Shown here one piece after another: positions 46,260 to 55,088 of a stretch of DNA of 64,000 nt. Within the stretch, counting starts at the first letter, position 1, and each line of letters opens with the position of its first letter. The notes beneath the pieces are model-generated. The model did not search any database. It was not told the DNA's origin and was given only the letters and a program-made list of their open reading frames with translations. The stretch is taken from contig CACPFY010000003.1 of the NCBI GenBank assembly GCA_902633335.1, positions 1 through 64,000 on the forward strand, in the 5' to 3' direction. This DNA comes from an uncultured Pelagibacteraceae bacterium (GTDB taxonomy: Bacteria; Pseudomonadota; Alphaproteobacteria; Pelagibacterales; Pelagibacteraceae). The translations under genes and the position numbers were made by a program.

Positions 46260-47669
46260 ATGAATTATAAAGCCATCATATTCTATTTAGGTCTTTTTAT
46301 ATTTCCTCTTTCTGCACTTGCATTTTTAAACATTCTTTATTCAACTTATTTTGACTATTTTTTAAGTATTGAGTCTTATACCATAACTTTTTTTTTAACT
46401 TTAATAGCAGGCTCATTTTTTTGTTTTTATGGGAAAAATGCTTTAAAAAAAGTAAGTTTCTATGATCAATTAGTATTAATTATTTTAGTATATTTTACTT
46501 CATCAATATTTATCTCATTACCTTATTACCTAAGTAATTATCAGATAACATTTGTCGATGCTATTTTTGAGAGTTTTTCAGGATTAACTACGACAGGATT
46601 TACTATATTTGAAAATATTAAATATCTCGACCCTACATTGATACTATGGAGATCATCTTCTCAGTGGATTGGTGGTTTGTACTTTATTATATTTTTAATA
46701 ATTATTTTTTCAAACAATCAATACAATTTTAGATTAAACCATTTAGTGTATACGGGAAATATGGGATCCTTTTCAAAATCAAATACTAAAAATATTTTAC
46801 TTCAAATTTTTTTAGTTTACTCATTATTAACCTTATTAATTTTTGTAATATTAAATTTAGGCGATGTCAGATTATTTAATTCATTAAATCTCTCGATGAC
46901 TGTAATTTCAAATGGTGGATTTCTACCGACAAATAGTCTTAACCAAATATTTTTAAGTGATAAGTATATTCTTGCAATAGCTCTATTAATACCAACTATA
47001 AATATTTTTTTTCTATTTAATCTATTTAACAAAAAGAAAATTATTTATAATCATCAAGAAGACTTATTTTTGTTAATATTTATTTTAGCTCTCACTTTAG
47101 TTATGTTTTATTCATTTAAAAATGTTGAAATAAGTGACGTTTTTATAGATATAGTTAGTAGTATAAGCAACTCAGGTATCTCTTTTACCAGCTCTAAAAA
47201 CGGAGCCATTGTTTTTATTTTTTTATGTGCCCTAGGAGGATCATTGATCTCGAATTCATCTGGAATAAAATTTATTAGAATATACATATTAGTAAAAACA
47301 GCGGCTGCAGAAGTTATAAAATTAGTTAGACCAAACAACGTGTTTAATAACACAATATTCTACTCAGAGAAAAAAGTAGATAATCAAATAATAAACCTAT
47401 CATTTTTAGTTTTTATATCCTTTTTTATCAGTATCTTTATACTTTCCAGCATACTAGTTCTTGATGATATAAATTTTGAAAACTCTTTTAAATTATCCAT
47501 ACTGACATTAACCAATACAACTAATTCATCTTTATATGGAGTAAGTAATATCAATTTTACTAATCTTTTGAGCAGTACGAAATTATTTTTAATAATATTT
47601 ATGATAATTGGTAAAATTGAGTTAATATCTATTCTTATTTTGTTCAAAAAAATTTTTTTTAAAGAATAA
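46260..47669 (+). CDS. TrkH-family potassium uptake membrane subunit
   Basis: 469 aa, highly hydrophobic, arranged as four M1-P-M2 repeats. P-loop 1 FSGLTTTGFT, P-loop 2 VISNGGFLPT and P-loop 3 SISNSGISF hold the filter glycines. The fourth equivalent, LTNTTNSSLYG, lacks the usual GPG-like glycine. Family role is K+ (or Na+) translocation with a TrkA regulator; no trkA is in the window. Starts 10 bp after nadK. Confidence 0.87.
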   Translation: MNYKAIIFYLGLFIFPLSALAFLNILYSTYFDYFLSIESYTITFFLTLIAGSFFCFYGKNALKKVSFYDQLVLIILVYFTSSIFISLPYYLSNYQITFVDAIFESFSGLTTTGFTIFENIKYLDPTLILWRSSSQWIGGLYFIIFLIIIFSNNQYNFRLNHLVYTGNMGSFSKSNTKNILLQIFLVYSLLTLLIFVILNLGDVRLFNSLNLSMTVISNGGFLPTNSLNQIFLSDKYILAIALLIPTINIFFLFNLFNKKKIIYNHQEDLFLLIFILALTLVMFYSFKNVEISDVFIDIVSSISNSGISFTSSKNGAIVFIFLCALGGSLISNSSGIKFIRIYILVKTAAAEVIKLVRPNNVFNNTIFYSEKKVDNQIINLSFLVFISFFISIFILSSILVLDDINFENSFKLSILTLTNTTNSSLYGVSNINFTNLLSSTKLFLIIFMIIGKIELISILILFKKIFFKE

Positions 47670-47675
47670 GCAAGT

Positions 47676-48722
47676 ATGTCAAAGATCGTTATAATTGGTG
47701 CTGGCGCAATGGGTTCAGCTTTCGCTTTGCCCTGTATAGACAATAAACACGACGTTTGTATTATTGGAACACATCTAGAAAATGATTTCATTGATAACTT
47801 AAATGCTAATGGCAAATTACATCCTGGATTAAATATAAAATTAGATAAATCCATTAAAATCCTTAAGTTTGAAAATTTAAATAAGTTTTTGGATACAAAC
47901 ACTGATTTAATTGTTTTAGGAATAAGCTCCAAGGGAATTGAATGGGTCTCTGATCAGCTAAGTAAGATTTTCAAAAATAAAAAAATTCCTAATTTATTAA
48001 TGCTCACTAAAGGTTTAAGTATTCACAATAATAATTATGAGTTGTTAGTTGATAAATTGAAAAGATTATTATCCAATCAAGGCATAAACGAAGTTAATAT
48101 ATCTGCTGTTGGCGGTCCCTGTCTTGCTGCAGGATTAGCTAATAGAGTTCATAGTAGTGTTGTCATAGCTAACAAAGATATAAAAACTGCAAAAAAAATT
48201 GCTGACATGTTAAACACAAGTTATTACCACACGTCTTTCTCTGAAGATTTAAATGGCGTTGAAGTTTCAGCTGCAATTAAAAATATATTTTCTATGGCAG
48301 TTGGTGCTGCAAAAGGTTTATGTAGTAAAAATATTTCAAAAGATATAAGAGATAAAAATTACTTAAATACATCTTCAGCATTAATAAAACAATCGATACA
48401 TGAAATGGAAGTATTTGTTGAACATTTAAAAGGAAAAAAAGAAACAGTAAAAGGTTTAGCAGGTTTAGGCGATCTATACGTAAGTTCAGGCGGAGGAAGA
48501 AATGCTAGAATGGGATCTTATATCGGTGAGGGATTAACCTTTTCTGAGGCAAAAAAAACAAAAATGGAAAAAGTTACGGTAGAAGGAGCAGATTTAGCAA
48601 AGGAAATTGCAAAAAAAGTAAACGAAGATTTTGATAATAAAAAATTACCTTTAATGTTAGCTATGATAAATGCAATAGTAGAAGATAAAAAACTTGAACT
48701 TAATTGGGAAGCTTTTAGATAA
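47676..48722 (+). CDS. GpsA-family glycerol-3-phosphate dehydrogenase, divergent branch
   Basis: Interconverts glycerol-3-phosphate and DHAP with NAD(P). N-terminal VIIGAGAMGSAFALP, VLGISSKG, VGGPCLAAGLANRVHSS in place of the usual GPS-FA-E segment, GVEVSAAIKNIFSMAVG with the catalytic Lys, and GLAGLGDLYVSSGGGRNARMG. It departs from housekeeping GpsA in several motifs. Overlap of 1 bp with glpK suggests it acts catabolically, oxidising G3P from glycerol in place of the usual membrane GlpD. Direction is inferred from context. Confidence 0.85.
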   Translation: MSKIVIIGAGAMGSAFALPCIDNKHDVCIIGTHLENDFIDNLNANGKLHPGLNIKLDKSIKILKFENLNKFLDTNTDLIVLGISSKGIEWVSDQLSKIFKNKKIPNLLMLTKGLSIHNNNYELLVDKLKRLLSNQGINEVNISAVGGPCLAAGLANRVHSSVVIANKDIKTAKKIADMLNTSYYHTSFSEDLNGVEVSAAIKNIFSMAVGAAKGLCSKNISKDIRDKNYLNTSSALIKQSIHEMEVFVEHLKGKKETVKGLAGLGDLYVSSGGGRNARMGSYIGEGLTFSEAKKTKMEKVTVEGADLAKEIAKKVNEDFDNKKLPLMLAMINAIVEDKKLELNWEAFR

Positions 48723-50203
48723 TGAGAAAATTTATTATTTCTATAGATGCTGGAACAACTTCAAACAGGGCAATACTTTTTGATTTAAAGGGTAAGCCTG
48801 TTTTTTCATCACAAAAAGAATTCACACAGTTTTTCCCAAAAAGTGGATGGGTGGAACACAATCCTGAAGAAATTTGGAACACTACAAAGAAAGTTTTAAA
48901 AGATGTCATTTTAAAAGCTAAAAAATTACGTGGAAAAGTTTTAGCAATTGGAATTACCAATCAGAGAGAGACAACAGTTTTATGGGATAAAAAAAGCGGT
49001 AAGACAGTTTACAAGGCTATAGTTTGGCAAGATCGTAGACAAGCTGAATACTGTAAAAAATTAAAAAAACAAAATAAAGAAACTCTAATATTTAATAAAA
49101 CAGGTCTTCCAATTGATTCTTATTTTTCAGGCACAAAAATAAAATGGATATTGGACAATGTTTCAACTGCCAAAAAATTAATGAACAAAAAACAACTTCT
49201 TTTTGGAACAATTGATAGCTTTTTAATTTGGAGGCTTACAAAAGGTAAAGTTCACGCTACTGATGCAACCAATGCAAGTAGAACTATGATTTTTAATATT
49301 TCTACAAACAAGTGGGACGACACTATTCTTAAAATATTAAAAATTAAAAAACATATCCTCCCAGAGGTAAAAAATTGTGCTGATGATTACGGATATACAC
49401 ATTCATCAATTACTGGTATGTCAATTCCAATAACAGGAGTTGTTGGTGATCAGCAGTCTGCTTCAATTGGCCAATGTTGTTTTGAACCTGGCTCATTAAA
49501 AAGTACTTACGGAACAGGTGCTTTTGTATTGTTAAACACTGGTTATAAAAAGATTTATTCTAAAAATAGATTACTCACTACGATTGGTTATAGAATTAAC
49601 AACAAGACCACTTATGCTATGGAAGGGTCTATTTTTATTGCTGGAGCTGGTGTTCAGTGGTTAAGAGATAGAATGAAATTTTTTAAGAAAGCTTTCGAAA
49701 CAGAAAAGATTTTAAAGTCTTTAAAAGATAATAGAGATGTATATTTAGTTCCAGCATTTACTGGTATGGGTGCGCCATATTGGAACCAGCAATCTAGAGG
49801 TGTTTTAAGCGGGTTAACAAGAGATACAGGTCCTAAAGAAATAGTAAGAGCTACAATAGAGTCTGTTGCTTACCAAACGCATGATTTGTTTGAAGCAATG
49901 AAACATGATGGATTAAGGCCAAGAATGGTTAAAGTAGATGGTGGAATGGTTATGAATAATTGGTTTTCTCAATTTTTATCTGATGTAGTAAACGTAAAAG
50001 TTTACAGACCCAAGGTTCATGAGACTACAGCATTAGGCGCGGCATTCATGGCTGGTTTAAAAATTGGAGTGTATAAATCTTTAAAAGATATTTCCAAAAA
50101 CTGGAACTTAGAAAAAAAATTTACTCCCAAAATGAAAAACAGCGACAGAAAATCACTACTATTAGGATGGTCTAAGGCCATTAAAAGAGCACTCATTAAT
50201 TAA
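48722..50203 (+). CDS. glpK: Glycerol kinase
   Basis: Phosphorylates glycerol to sn-glycerol-3-phosphate. FGGY-family kinase of 493 aa: FIISIDAGTTSNRAILFD, ITNQRETTVLWDKKSG, IVWQDRR, GVVGDQQSASIGQCCFEPG, STYGTGAFVLLNTG and VDGGMVMNNWF. Start overlaps the gpsA-like stop. It is followed by a 98-bp gap holding the ribosome-binding site and presumably a promoter for glpV. Confidence 0.96.
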   Translation: MRKFIISIDAGTTSNRAILFDLKGKPVFSSQKEFTQFFPKSGWVEHNPEEIWNTTKKVLKDVILKAKKLRGKVLAIGITNQRETTVLWDKKSGKTVYKAIVWQDRRQAEYCKKLKKQNKETLIFNKTGLPIDSYFSGTKIKWILDNVSTAKKLMNKKQLLFGTIDSFLIWRLTKGKVHATDATNASRTMIFNISTNKWDDTILKILKIKKHILPEVKNCADDYGYTHSSITGMSIPITGVVGDQQSASIGQCCFEPGSLKSTYGTGAFVLLNTGYKKIYSKNRLLTTIGYRINNKTTYAMEGSIFIAGAGVQWLRDRMKFFKKAFETEKILKSLKDNRDVYLVPAFTGMGAPYWNQQSRGVLSGLTRDTGPKEIVRATIESVAYQTHDLFEAMKHDGLRPRMVKVDGGMVMNNWFSQFLSDVVNVKVYRPKVHETTALGAAFMAGLKIGVYKSLKDISKNWNLEKKFTPKMKNSDRKSLLLGWSKAIKRALIN

Positions 50204-50290
50204 ATCAATTTAAAGTTGTATTTTTTTTTAAGAATTAGGTCTGTACAAATAAGTTCTATTTTGTTTCAATTAATAAATTAACAAACAACA

Positions 50291-50296
50291 GAGGGG
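50291..50296 (+). promoter_or_regulatory. Strong Shine-Dalgarno of glpV
   Basis: GAGGGG lies 5 bases before the glpV ATG at 50302. Most genes in the window have no such clear site, so this fits high-level production of a periplasmic binding protein. The rest of the 50204-50301 gap is AT-rich with a T-run at 50219-50229; I could not identify a convincing promoter by eye. Confidence 0.6.
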
Positions 50297-50301
50297 AATT
50301 A

Positions 50302-52032
50302 ATGTTAAAAACATTGAAAACTATAATAGCTGTTGCTGTTTCATTTTCTATACTTGCTATTTCTAATGCTTTTGCAGACGGTCACATGGCTGCAATTAAG
50401 AAATGGTCTAATGGTGAGTTTAGTCTTTCAACTCTTTCAGCAAAAGAAAGAGAAAAAGAACTACAATGGTTTCACGATGCTGCAAAGCCGTTCAAAGGAA
50501 TGTCTATAAAAGTATTGTCAGAAACTATTCCTACTCACGAGTATGAATCAAAAGTTTTAACAAAAGCTTTTGAAGAAATTACTGGGATTAAAGTAAATCA
50601 CCAGTTACTTGGAGAAGGTGACGTAGTAATGGCAGTACAAACACAGATGCAAACTAACGTAAGTATTTACGATGCATACATCAATGACTCAGATTTGATT
50701 GGTACTCACGCTAGAATGCAACAAGCTGTAAACCTAACGAAATGGATGGCCGGAGAAGGTAAAGATGTTACTTTACCAACTTTAGACTTAAATGATTTCA
50801 TTGGTAAACAGTTTACTACAGGTCCAGATGGTGACTTATATCAGTTACCAGACCAACAATTTGCTAACCTTTACTGGTTTAGAAAAGATTGGTTCGACAG
50901 ACCTGAAATCAAAAAAGGTTTTAAAGCCAAATACGGATACGATTTAGGTGTACCATTAAACTGGTCTGCTTATGAAGACATCGCTAAATATTTCTCAGAA
51001 GATGTGAAAAATATTGACGGTGTTAGAATTTACGGTCACATGGACTACGGTAAAAGAGCTCCTGACTTAGGTTGGAGAATGACTGACGCGTGGTTATCAA
51101 TGGCTGGAGCAGGTGATGTTGGAAAACCTAATGGAATACCAGTGGACGAATGGGGAATAAGAATGGAAAAAGGTTCTTGTAACCCTGTTGGAGCTTCTGT
51201 AACAAGAGGTGGAGCTGCTAATGGTCCTGCTGCTGTATACGCAATCAGAAAATGGGATGAGTGGTTAAGAAACTACGCTCCTCCAGGTGCTGCGGCTATG
51301 GACTTCTATCAGTCTTTACCGTCACTATCTTCTGGAAACGTTGCTCAGCAAATATTCTGGTACACAGCTTTCACAGCTTCTTTAGTAGGAAAAAATCCTA
51401 ACAATAAAGTTGTTGATGATAAAGGTATGCCGTTATGGAGAATGGGCCCATCACCAAAAGGACCTTATTGGGAAGAGGGTATGAAGCTTGGATATCAAGA
51501 TGCTGGATCATGGACTTTATTTAAGTCTACACCAGTTAAAAATAGAAAAGCTGCATGGTTGTACGCTCAATTCGTTGTATCAAAAACAGTAGATCTTAAG
51601 AAAAGTCACGTAGGTTTAACTATCATTAGAGATAGTTCGATAGACCACAAATCTTTCACAGAAAGAGCACCAGCACTTGGTGGACTAGTTGAGTTCTACA
51701 GATCAAACAACAGAAATATTTGGTCACCAACAGGTGTAAACGTTCCGGACTATCCGAAACTTGCACAAATCTGGTGGCAACAAATTGGAGATGTAAACTC
51801 AGGTGCGTTTACTCCACAACAAGCTATGGATCGTCTTGCAGAAGAGATGGACTTAGTTATGTCTCGTATGGAAGCTGCTGATAAAGGTAGCAATGCATAC
51901 GGTGGATGTGGACCAAGACTTAATAAGCCAAGAGAAGCTTCTTATTGGCTAAATAAGAAAGGCTCACCAAAAGCTAAACGTAATGAGAAACCTCAAGGAA
52001 AAACTGTTCCATACGCAAAAGCTTGGAAATAG
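50302..52032 (+). CDS. glpV: Glycerol ABC transporter substrate-binding protein
   Basis: 576-aa exported solute-binding protein, larger than usual (400-450 aa). Residues 1-25 are a signal peptide ending SNAFA before Asp. The mature part has a type of periplasmic-binding fold seen in carbohydrate/polyol-binding proteins (TKAFEEITGIKVNHQLLGEGD near the start of lobe 1). Context matches the rhizobial glpSTPQUV glycerol system: kinase upstream, two ATPases, two permeases and the small DUF2160 protein downstream. A strong terminator-like hairpin follows the stop, probably raising its mRNA relative to the transporter genes. Confidence 0.85.
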   Translation: MLKTLKTIIAVAVSFSILAISNAFADGHMAAIKKWSNGEFSLSTLSAKEREKELQWFHDAAKPFKGMSIKVLSETIPTHEYESKVLTKAFEEITGIKVNHQLLGEGDVVMAVQTQMQTNVSIYDAYINDSDLIGTHARMQQAVNLTKWMAGEGKDVTLPTLDLNDFIGKQFTTGPDGDLYQLPDQQFANLYWFRKDWFDRPEIKKGFKAKYGYDLGVPLNWSAYEDIAKYFSEDVKNIDGVRIYGHMDYGKRAPDLGWRMTDAWLSMAGAGDVGKPNGIPVDEWGIRMEKGSCNPVGASVTRGGAANGPAAVYAIRKWDEWLRNYAPPGAAAMDFYQSLPSLSSGNVAQQIFWYTAFTASLVGKNPNNKVVDDKGMPLWRMGPSPKGPYWEEGMKLGYQDAGSWTLFKSTPVKNRKAAWLYAQFVVSKTVDLKKSHVGLTIIRDSSIDHKSFTERAPALGGLVEFYRSNNRNIWSPTGVNVPDYPKLAQIWWQQIGDVNSGAFTPQQAMDRLAEEMDLVMSRMEAADKGSNAYGGCGPRLNKPREASYWLNKKGSPKAKRNEKPQGKTVPYAKAWK

Positions 52033-52052
52033 TAAGAGGTTAATCTAAATTG

Positions 52053-52082
52053 AAAAGGGGGCACTAGCTGCCCCCTTTTTTT
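52053..52082 (+). terminator. Intrinsic terminator or attenuator between glpV and glpS
   Basis: GGGGGCA (52057-52063) pairs with TGCCCCC (52069-52075) around CTAGC, extended by AAAA/TTTT and followed by a T-run to 52082. It is the only GC-rich hairpin with a T-tract that I found in the window. Sitting inside the operon 20 bp after glpV, it likely lets part of transcription through, so that binding protein exceeds transporter. Confidence 0.88.
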
Positions 52083-52100
52083 AAAACTAAATTTTAAATT

Positions 52101-53165
52101 ATGAGTCTAGAATTAAAAAATGTAGAAAAAAAAGTTGGAATAGATACTCATATTCATCCTACAAGTCTTAAATTAGAGAAAAATACAATAAATGTACTTC
52201 TCGGTTCCACACTAGCTGGGAAGACAACTTTAATGCAAATAATGGCAGGGTTAGATAAACCAACCTCAGGTGAAATATGGTTTGATGGAAAAAATGTTAC
52301 TGGTATGAAAGTACAAAAAAGAAATTGTTCTATGGTTTATCAGCAATTTATTAATTATCCAAATTACACAGTTTATGAAAATATCGCTTCCCCATTAGTA
52401 ATTACGGGAGTTAAAACTGACGAAATTAAACAAAGAGTAGGAAAGGTGGCTGAACTTTTAAAATTATCAGCAATGCTTAATAAAAAACCTGACGAATTAT
52501 CAGGCGGACAACAACAAAGAACTGCATTAGCAAGAGCTTTAGTAAAGGACTCAGATTTAATTTTATTAGATGAACCTCTTGCAAATTTAGACTTTAAGCT
52601 TAGAGAGGAATTAAGAGAAGAATTACCAAAATTATTTGAAGATAGAGATTGTATAGTTGTTTATGCAACAACAGAGCCATCTGATGCATTAATGATCGGT
52701 GGAAATACAGCAACACTATTAGAAGGAAGAGTAATTCAATACGGGAAAACTCTAGATGTTTATAATAAGCCTGAAAATTTAATTTCAGCTAAAGTTTTTA
52801 GTGATCCTCCAATGAATATAGCTGAAATCACAAAAAGAGGAGATAATTGTAAATTTACAGATAATGATGTTCAATGGAAATCATCAGTAAAAATCAAAGA
52901 TGGTACTTATAGAATAGGTATAAGACCGCATAATATTACTACTTATAAAGAGGGAAATAATTCAGTTGAAATTAACGGTAAAGTTCAAATTTCTGAACTT
53001 AGTGGGTCAGAGAGCTTAATACACTTTACAAACGGAAATTTAAGCTGGGTTTCATTGTCTAATGGTACCCAACAAAAAAATGTTGGAGAAGATACTAAAC
53101 TATACATGAACACAGACGAGTTTTTATATTTTGATCAAAATAACAGATTGGTGAACAATGGCTAA
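52101..53165 (+). CDS. glpS: Glycerol ABC transporter ATPase 1, lacks switch histidine
   Basis: 354 aa: nucleotide-binding domain (1-235) plus a MalK-like TOBE regulatory end. Walker A GSTLAGKTT (35-43), Q-loop QQF, intact signature LSGGQ (133-137), Walker B LILLDEP with Glu158. The H-loop reads VVYATTEPSDAL, where the usual His is Thr191. Overlaps the second ATPase by 8 bp. With GlpT it presumably forms a heterodimer in which the site made from GlpS Walker A/H-loop and the GlpT signature is degenerate on both sides. Confidence 0.88.
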   Translation: MSLELKNVEKKVGIDTHIHPTSLKLEKNTINVLLGSTLAGKTTLMQIMAGLDKPTSGEIWFDGKNVTGMKVQKRNCSMVYQQFINYPNYTVYENIASPLVITGVKTDEIKQRVGKVAELLKLSAMLNKKPDELSGGQQQRTALARALVKDSDLILLDEPLANLDFKLREELREELPKLFEDRDCIVVYATTEPSDALMIGGNTATLLEGRVIQYGKTLDVYNKPENLISAKVFSDPPMNIAEITKRGDNCKFTDNDVQWKSSVKIKDGTYRIGIRPHNITTYKEGNNSVEINGKVQISELSGSESLIHFTNGNLSWVSLSNGTQQKNVGEDTKLYMNTDEFLYFDQNNRLVNNG

Positions 53166-54222
53166 AATTACTTTAAAAGATTTAAGTCACAGCTATTTAG
53201 AGCAACAGAATAGTAATTCTGATTGGGCTTTAAGAGATGTTAATATTGATTGGAAAGACGGTGGAGCATATGCACTTTTAGGTCCATCTGGATGTGGAAA
53301 AACAACTTTGTTAAATATTGTTTCAGGCTTATTAAAACCAACAAAAGGTAATGTCTTGTTTGATGACAAGGATATGACATTACTAAATCCAGTTGAAAGA
53401 GATATTGCACAAATATTTCAGTTTCCAGTTATTTACGACACAATGTCAGTTTACGATAATTTAGCTTTCCCTTTAAAAAATAGAGGTCTTTCTGACTCAC
53501 AGATTGCCTCTAAAGTTAAAGAAATAGCTGAGATGCTTGAGTTAACAACTACACTAAACAATAGAGCATCTGGGTTAACAGCTGATGGTAAGCAAAAAAT
53601 TTCCTTAGGTAGAGGGCTTGTCAGATCAGATGTAAATGTAATTATGTTTGATGAACCATTAACTGTTATAGATCCACATTTAAAGTGGGTTTTAAGATCT
53701 AAATTAAAAGAACTACACCAAAAAATTAACCGTACTATGATTTATGTGACACACGATCAAACAGAAGCCCTAACTTTTGCAGATCAAGTTGTAGTCATGC
53801 ATGAAGGTCAAATCGTACAAACTGGGACACCTGTTGAATTATTTGAGAAACCCAAACATACTTTTGTTGGACATTTTATTGGCTCACCCGGAATGAATAT
53901 ACTCCCTTGTGAAATTAAAAATGGTGAAATAAATTTCAGTGGTCAAAAAATTCAAAGTCATAAGACTATAAAAAAATCAAATTTTAGCAAAACTCAAATA
54001 GGTATTAGACCAGAATTTATTAATTTTTCAAAAGATGGGATTCCAGTCAAAATTAAAAGAGTAAGCAATACTGGAAGACATAAAATTGTTGATACAGAAT
54101 GTAACGGGGGAAATATTAAAATATTATCCAACGCCTCTACTGAAATTCCAAGTGGAAGCGCTCATATAACTTTCAATCAAAAATATACTTATGTTTATGG
54201 AGATAACTGGATTATAGAATAA
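53158..54222 (+). CDS. glpT: Glycerol ABC transporter ATPase 2, degenerate signature motif
   Basis: 354 aa, MalK-like. Walker A GPSGCGKTT (42-50), Walker B VIMFDEP with Glu166, and H-loop IYVTHDQTEAL with His199 are intact. The signature LSGGQ is replaced by LTADG (140-144). A TOBE-like C-terminal region follows (GIRPEFINFS). This is the complementary defect to GlpS, so one composite ATP site is fully consensus and the other is not. Starts 8 bp inside glpS and overlaps glpP by 1 bp. Not the MFS G3P antiporter also called GlpT in E. coli. Confidence 0.88.
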   Translation: MAKITLKDLSHSYLEQQNSNSDWALRDVNIDWKDGGAYALLGPSGCGKTTLLNIVSGLLKPTKGNVLFDDKDMTLLNPVERDIAQIFQFPVIYDTMSVYDNLAFPLKNRGLSDSQIASKVKEIAEMLELTTTLNNRASGLTADGKQKISLGRGLVRSDVNVIMFDEPLTVIDPHLKWVLRSKLKELHQKINRTMIYVTHDQTEALTFADQVVVMHEGQIVQTGTPVELFEKPKHTFVGHFIGSPGMNILPCEIKNGEINFSGQKIQSHKTIKKSNFSKTQIGIRPEFINFSKDGIPVKIKRVSNTGRHKIVDTECNGGNIKILSNASTEIPSGSAHITFNQKYTYVYGDNWIIE

Positions 54223-55088
54223 TGAATAAAACTATTAATCAAAAAGCTTGGTATTTTGTAATTCCCGTATTTGTTCTTGTTGCATTTAATGCAGCTATTC
54301 CTTTAATGACAGTAGTAAATTATTCATTTCAAGAAACTTTTGGGAATAACGTATTTGCTTGGGAAGGCACAAGATGGTTTAAACAAATTCTGTTATCCGA
54401 AAGATTTCATGCTTCATTAGGAAGGCAATTTGCTTTTACTTTTATAATACTTCTTATTCAAATACCTCTAGGTATTGCAATTGCTTTGACGATGCCAAAA
54501 AAAGGTTGGGGAGTACCAGTTTGTTTAATTTTAATGTCTATGCCACTTCTTATACCTTGGAATGTTGTTGGAGCAATGTGGAATATTTTTGCGCTTCCAG
54601 ATATTGGATTTCTTGGCTATACATTAAACTCAGTTGGTTTTGATTATAATTTTACCCAACAACCTGGTGATGCTTGGTTTACAACTATTCTTATGGATGT
54701 TTGGCATTGGACATCATTAGTGGTTCTTTTATCTTACGCAGGACTTAACTCAATTCAACCAGCTTATTATCAAGCAGCAGAAATCGATGGAGCAAGTAGG
54801 TGGGCTACTTTTAGATATATTGAATTACCAAAAATGAAAAAAGTTTTAACTTTAGCCATCTTATTAAGATTTATGGATAGCTTTATGATTTATACCGAGC
54901 CATTTGTTTTAACAGGAGGAGGACCAGGAAATACTACAGCATTTTTATCCATTGATTTAGTTAAAATGGCATTAGGTCAATTTGATTTAGGACCAGCGGC
55001 AGCAATGTCTTTGATTTATTTCTTTATAGTTCTTTTAGTCTGTTGGGTATTTTATAATTTAATGATGAAAAATGAGGCGCAATCATGA
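54222..55088 (+). CDS. glpP: Glycerol ABC transporter permease 1
   Basis: 288 aa with about six membrane segments; EIDGASRWATFRYIELP is the EAA loop that contacts the ATPases. Belongs to the MalF-like permease family and begins with the YFVIPVFVLVAFNAAIPLM segment. Overlaps glpT by 1 bp and glpQ by 4 bp. Substrate glycerol is inferred from glpK and the DUF2160 partner. Confidence 0.88.
   Translation: MNKTINQKAWYFVIPVFVLVAFNAAIPLMTVVNYSFQETFGNNVFAWEGTRWFKQILLSERFHASLGRQFAFTFIILLIQIPLGIAIALTMPKKGWGVPVCLILMSMPLLIPWNVVGAMWNIFALPDIGFLGYTLNSVGFDYNFTQQPGDAWFTTILMDVWHWTSLVVLLSYAGLNSIQPAYYQAAEIDGASRWATFRYIELPKMKKVLTLAILLRFMDSFMIYTEPFVLTGGGPGNTTAFLSIDLVKMALGQFDLGPAAAMSLIYFFIVLLVCWVFYNLMMKNEAQS

Noticed and set aside
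47384..47932. 182-codon open frame on the minus strand across the trkH/gpsA-like junction
   Set aside because: It is antisense to two well-supported genes and shows no recognisable motif; long shadow frames are common in AT-rich codon usage.
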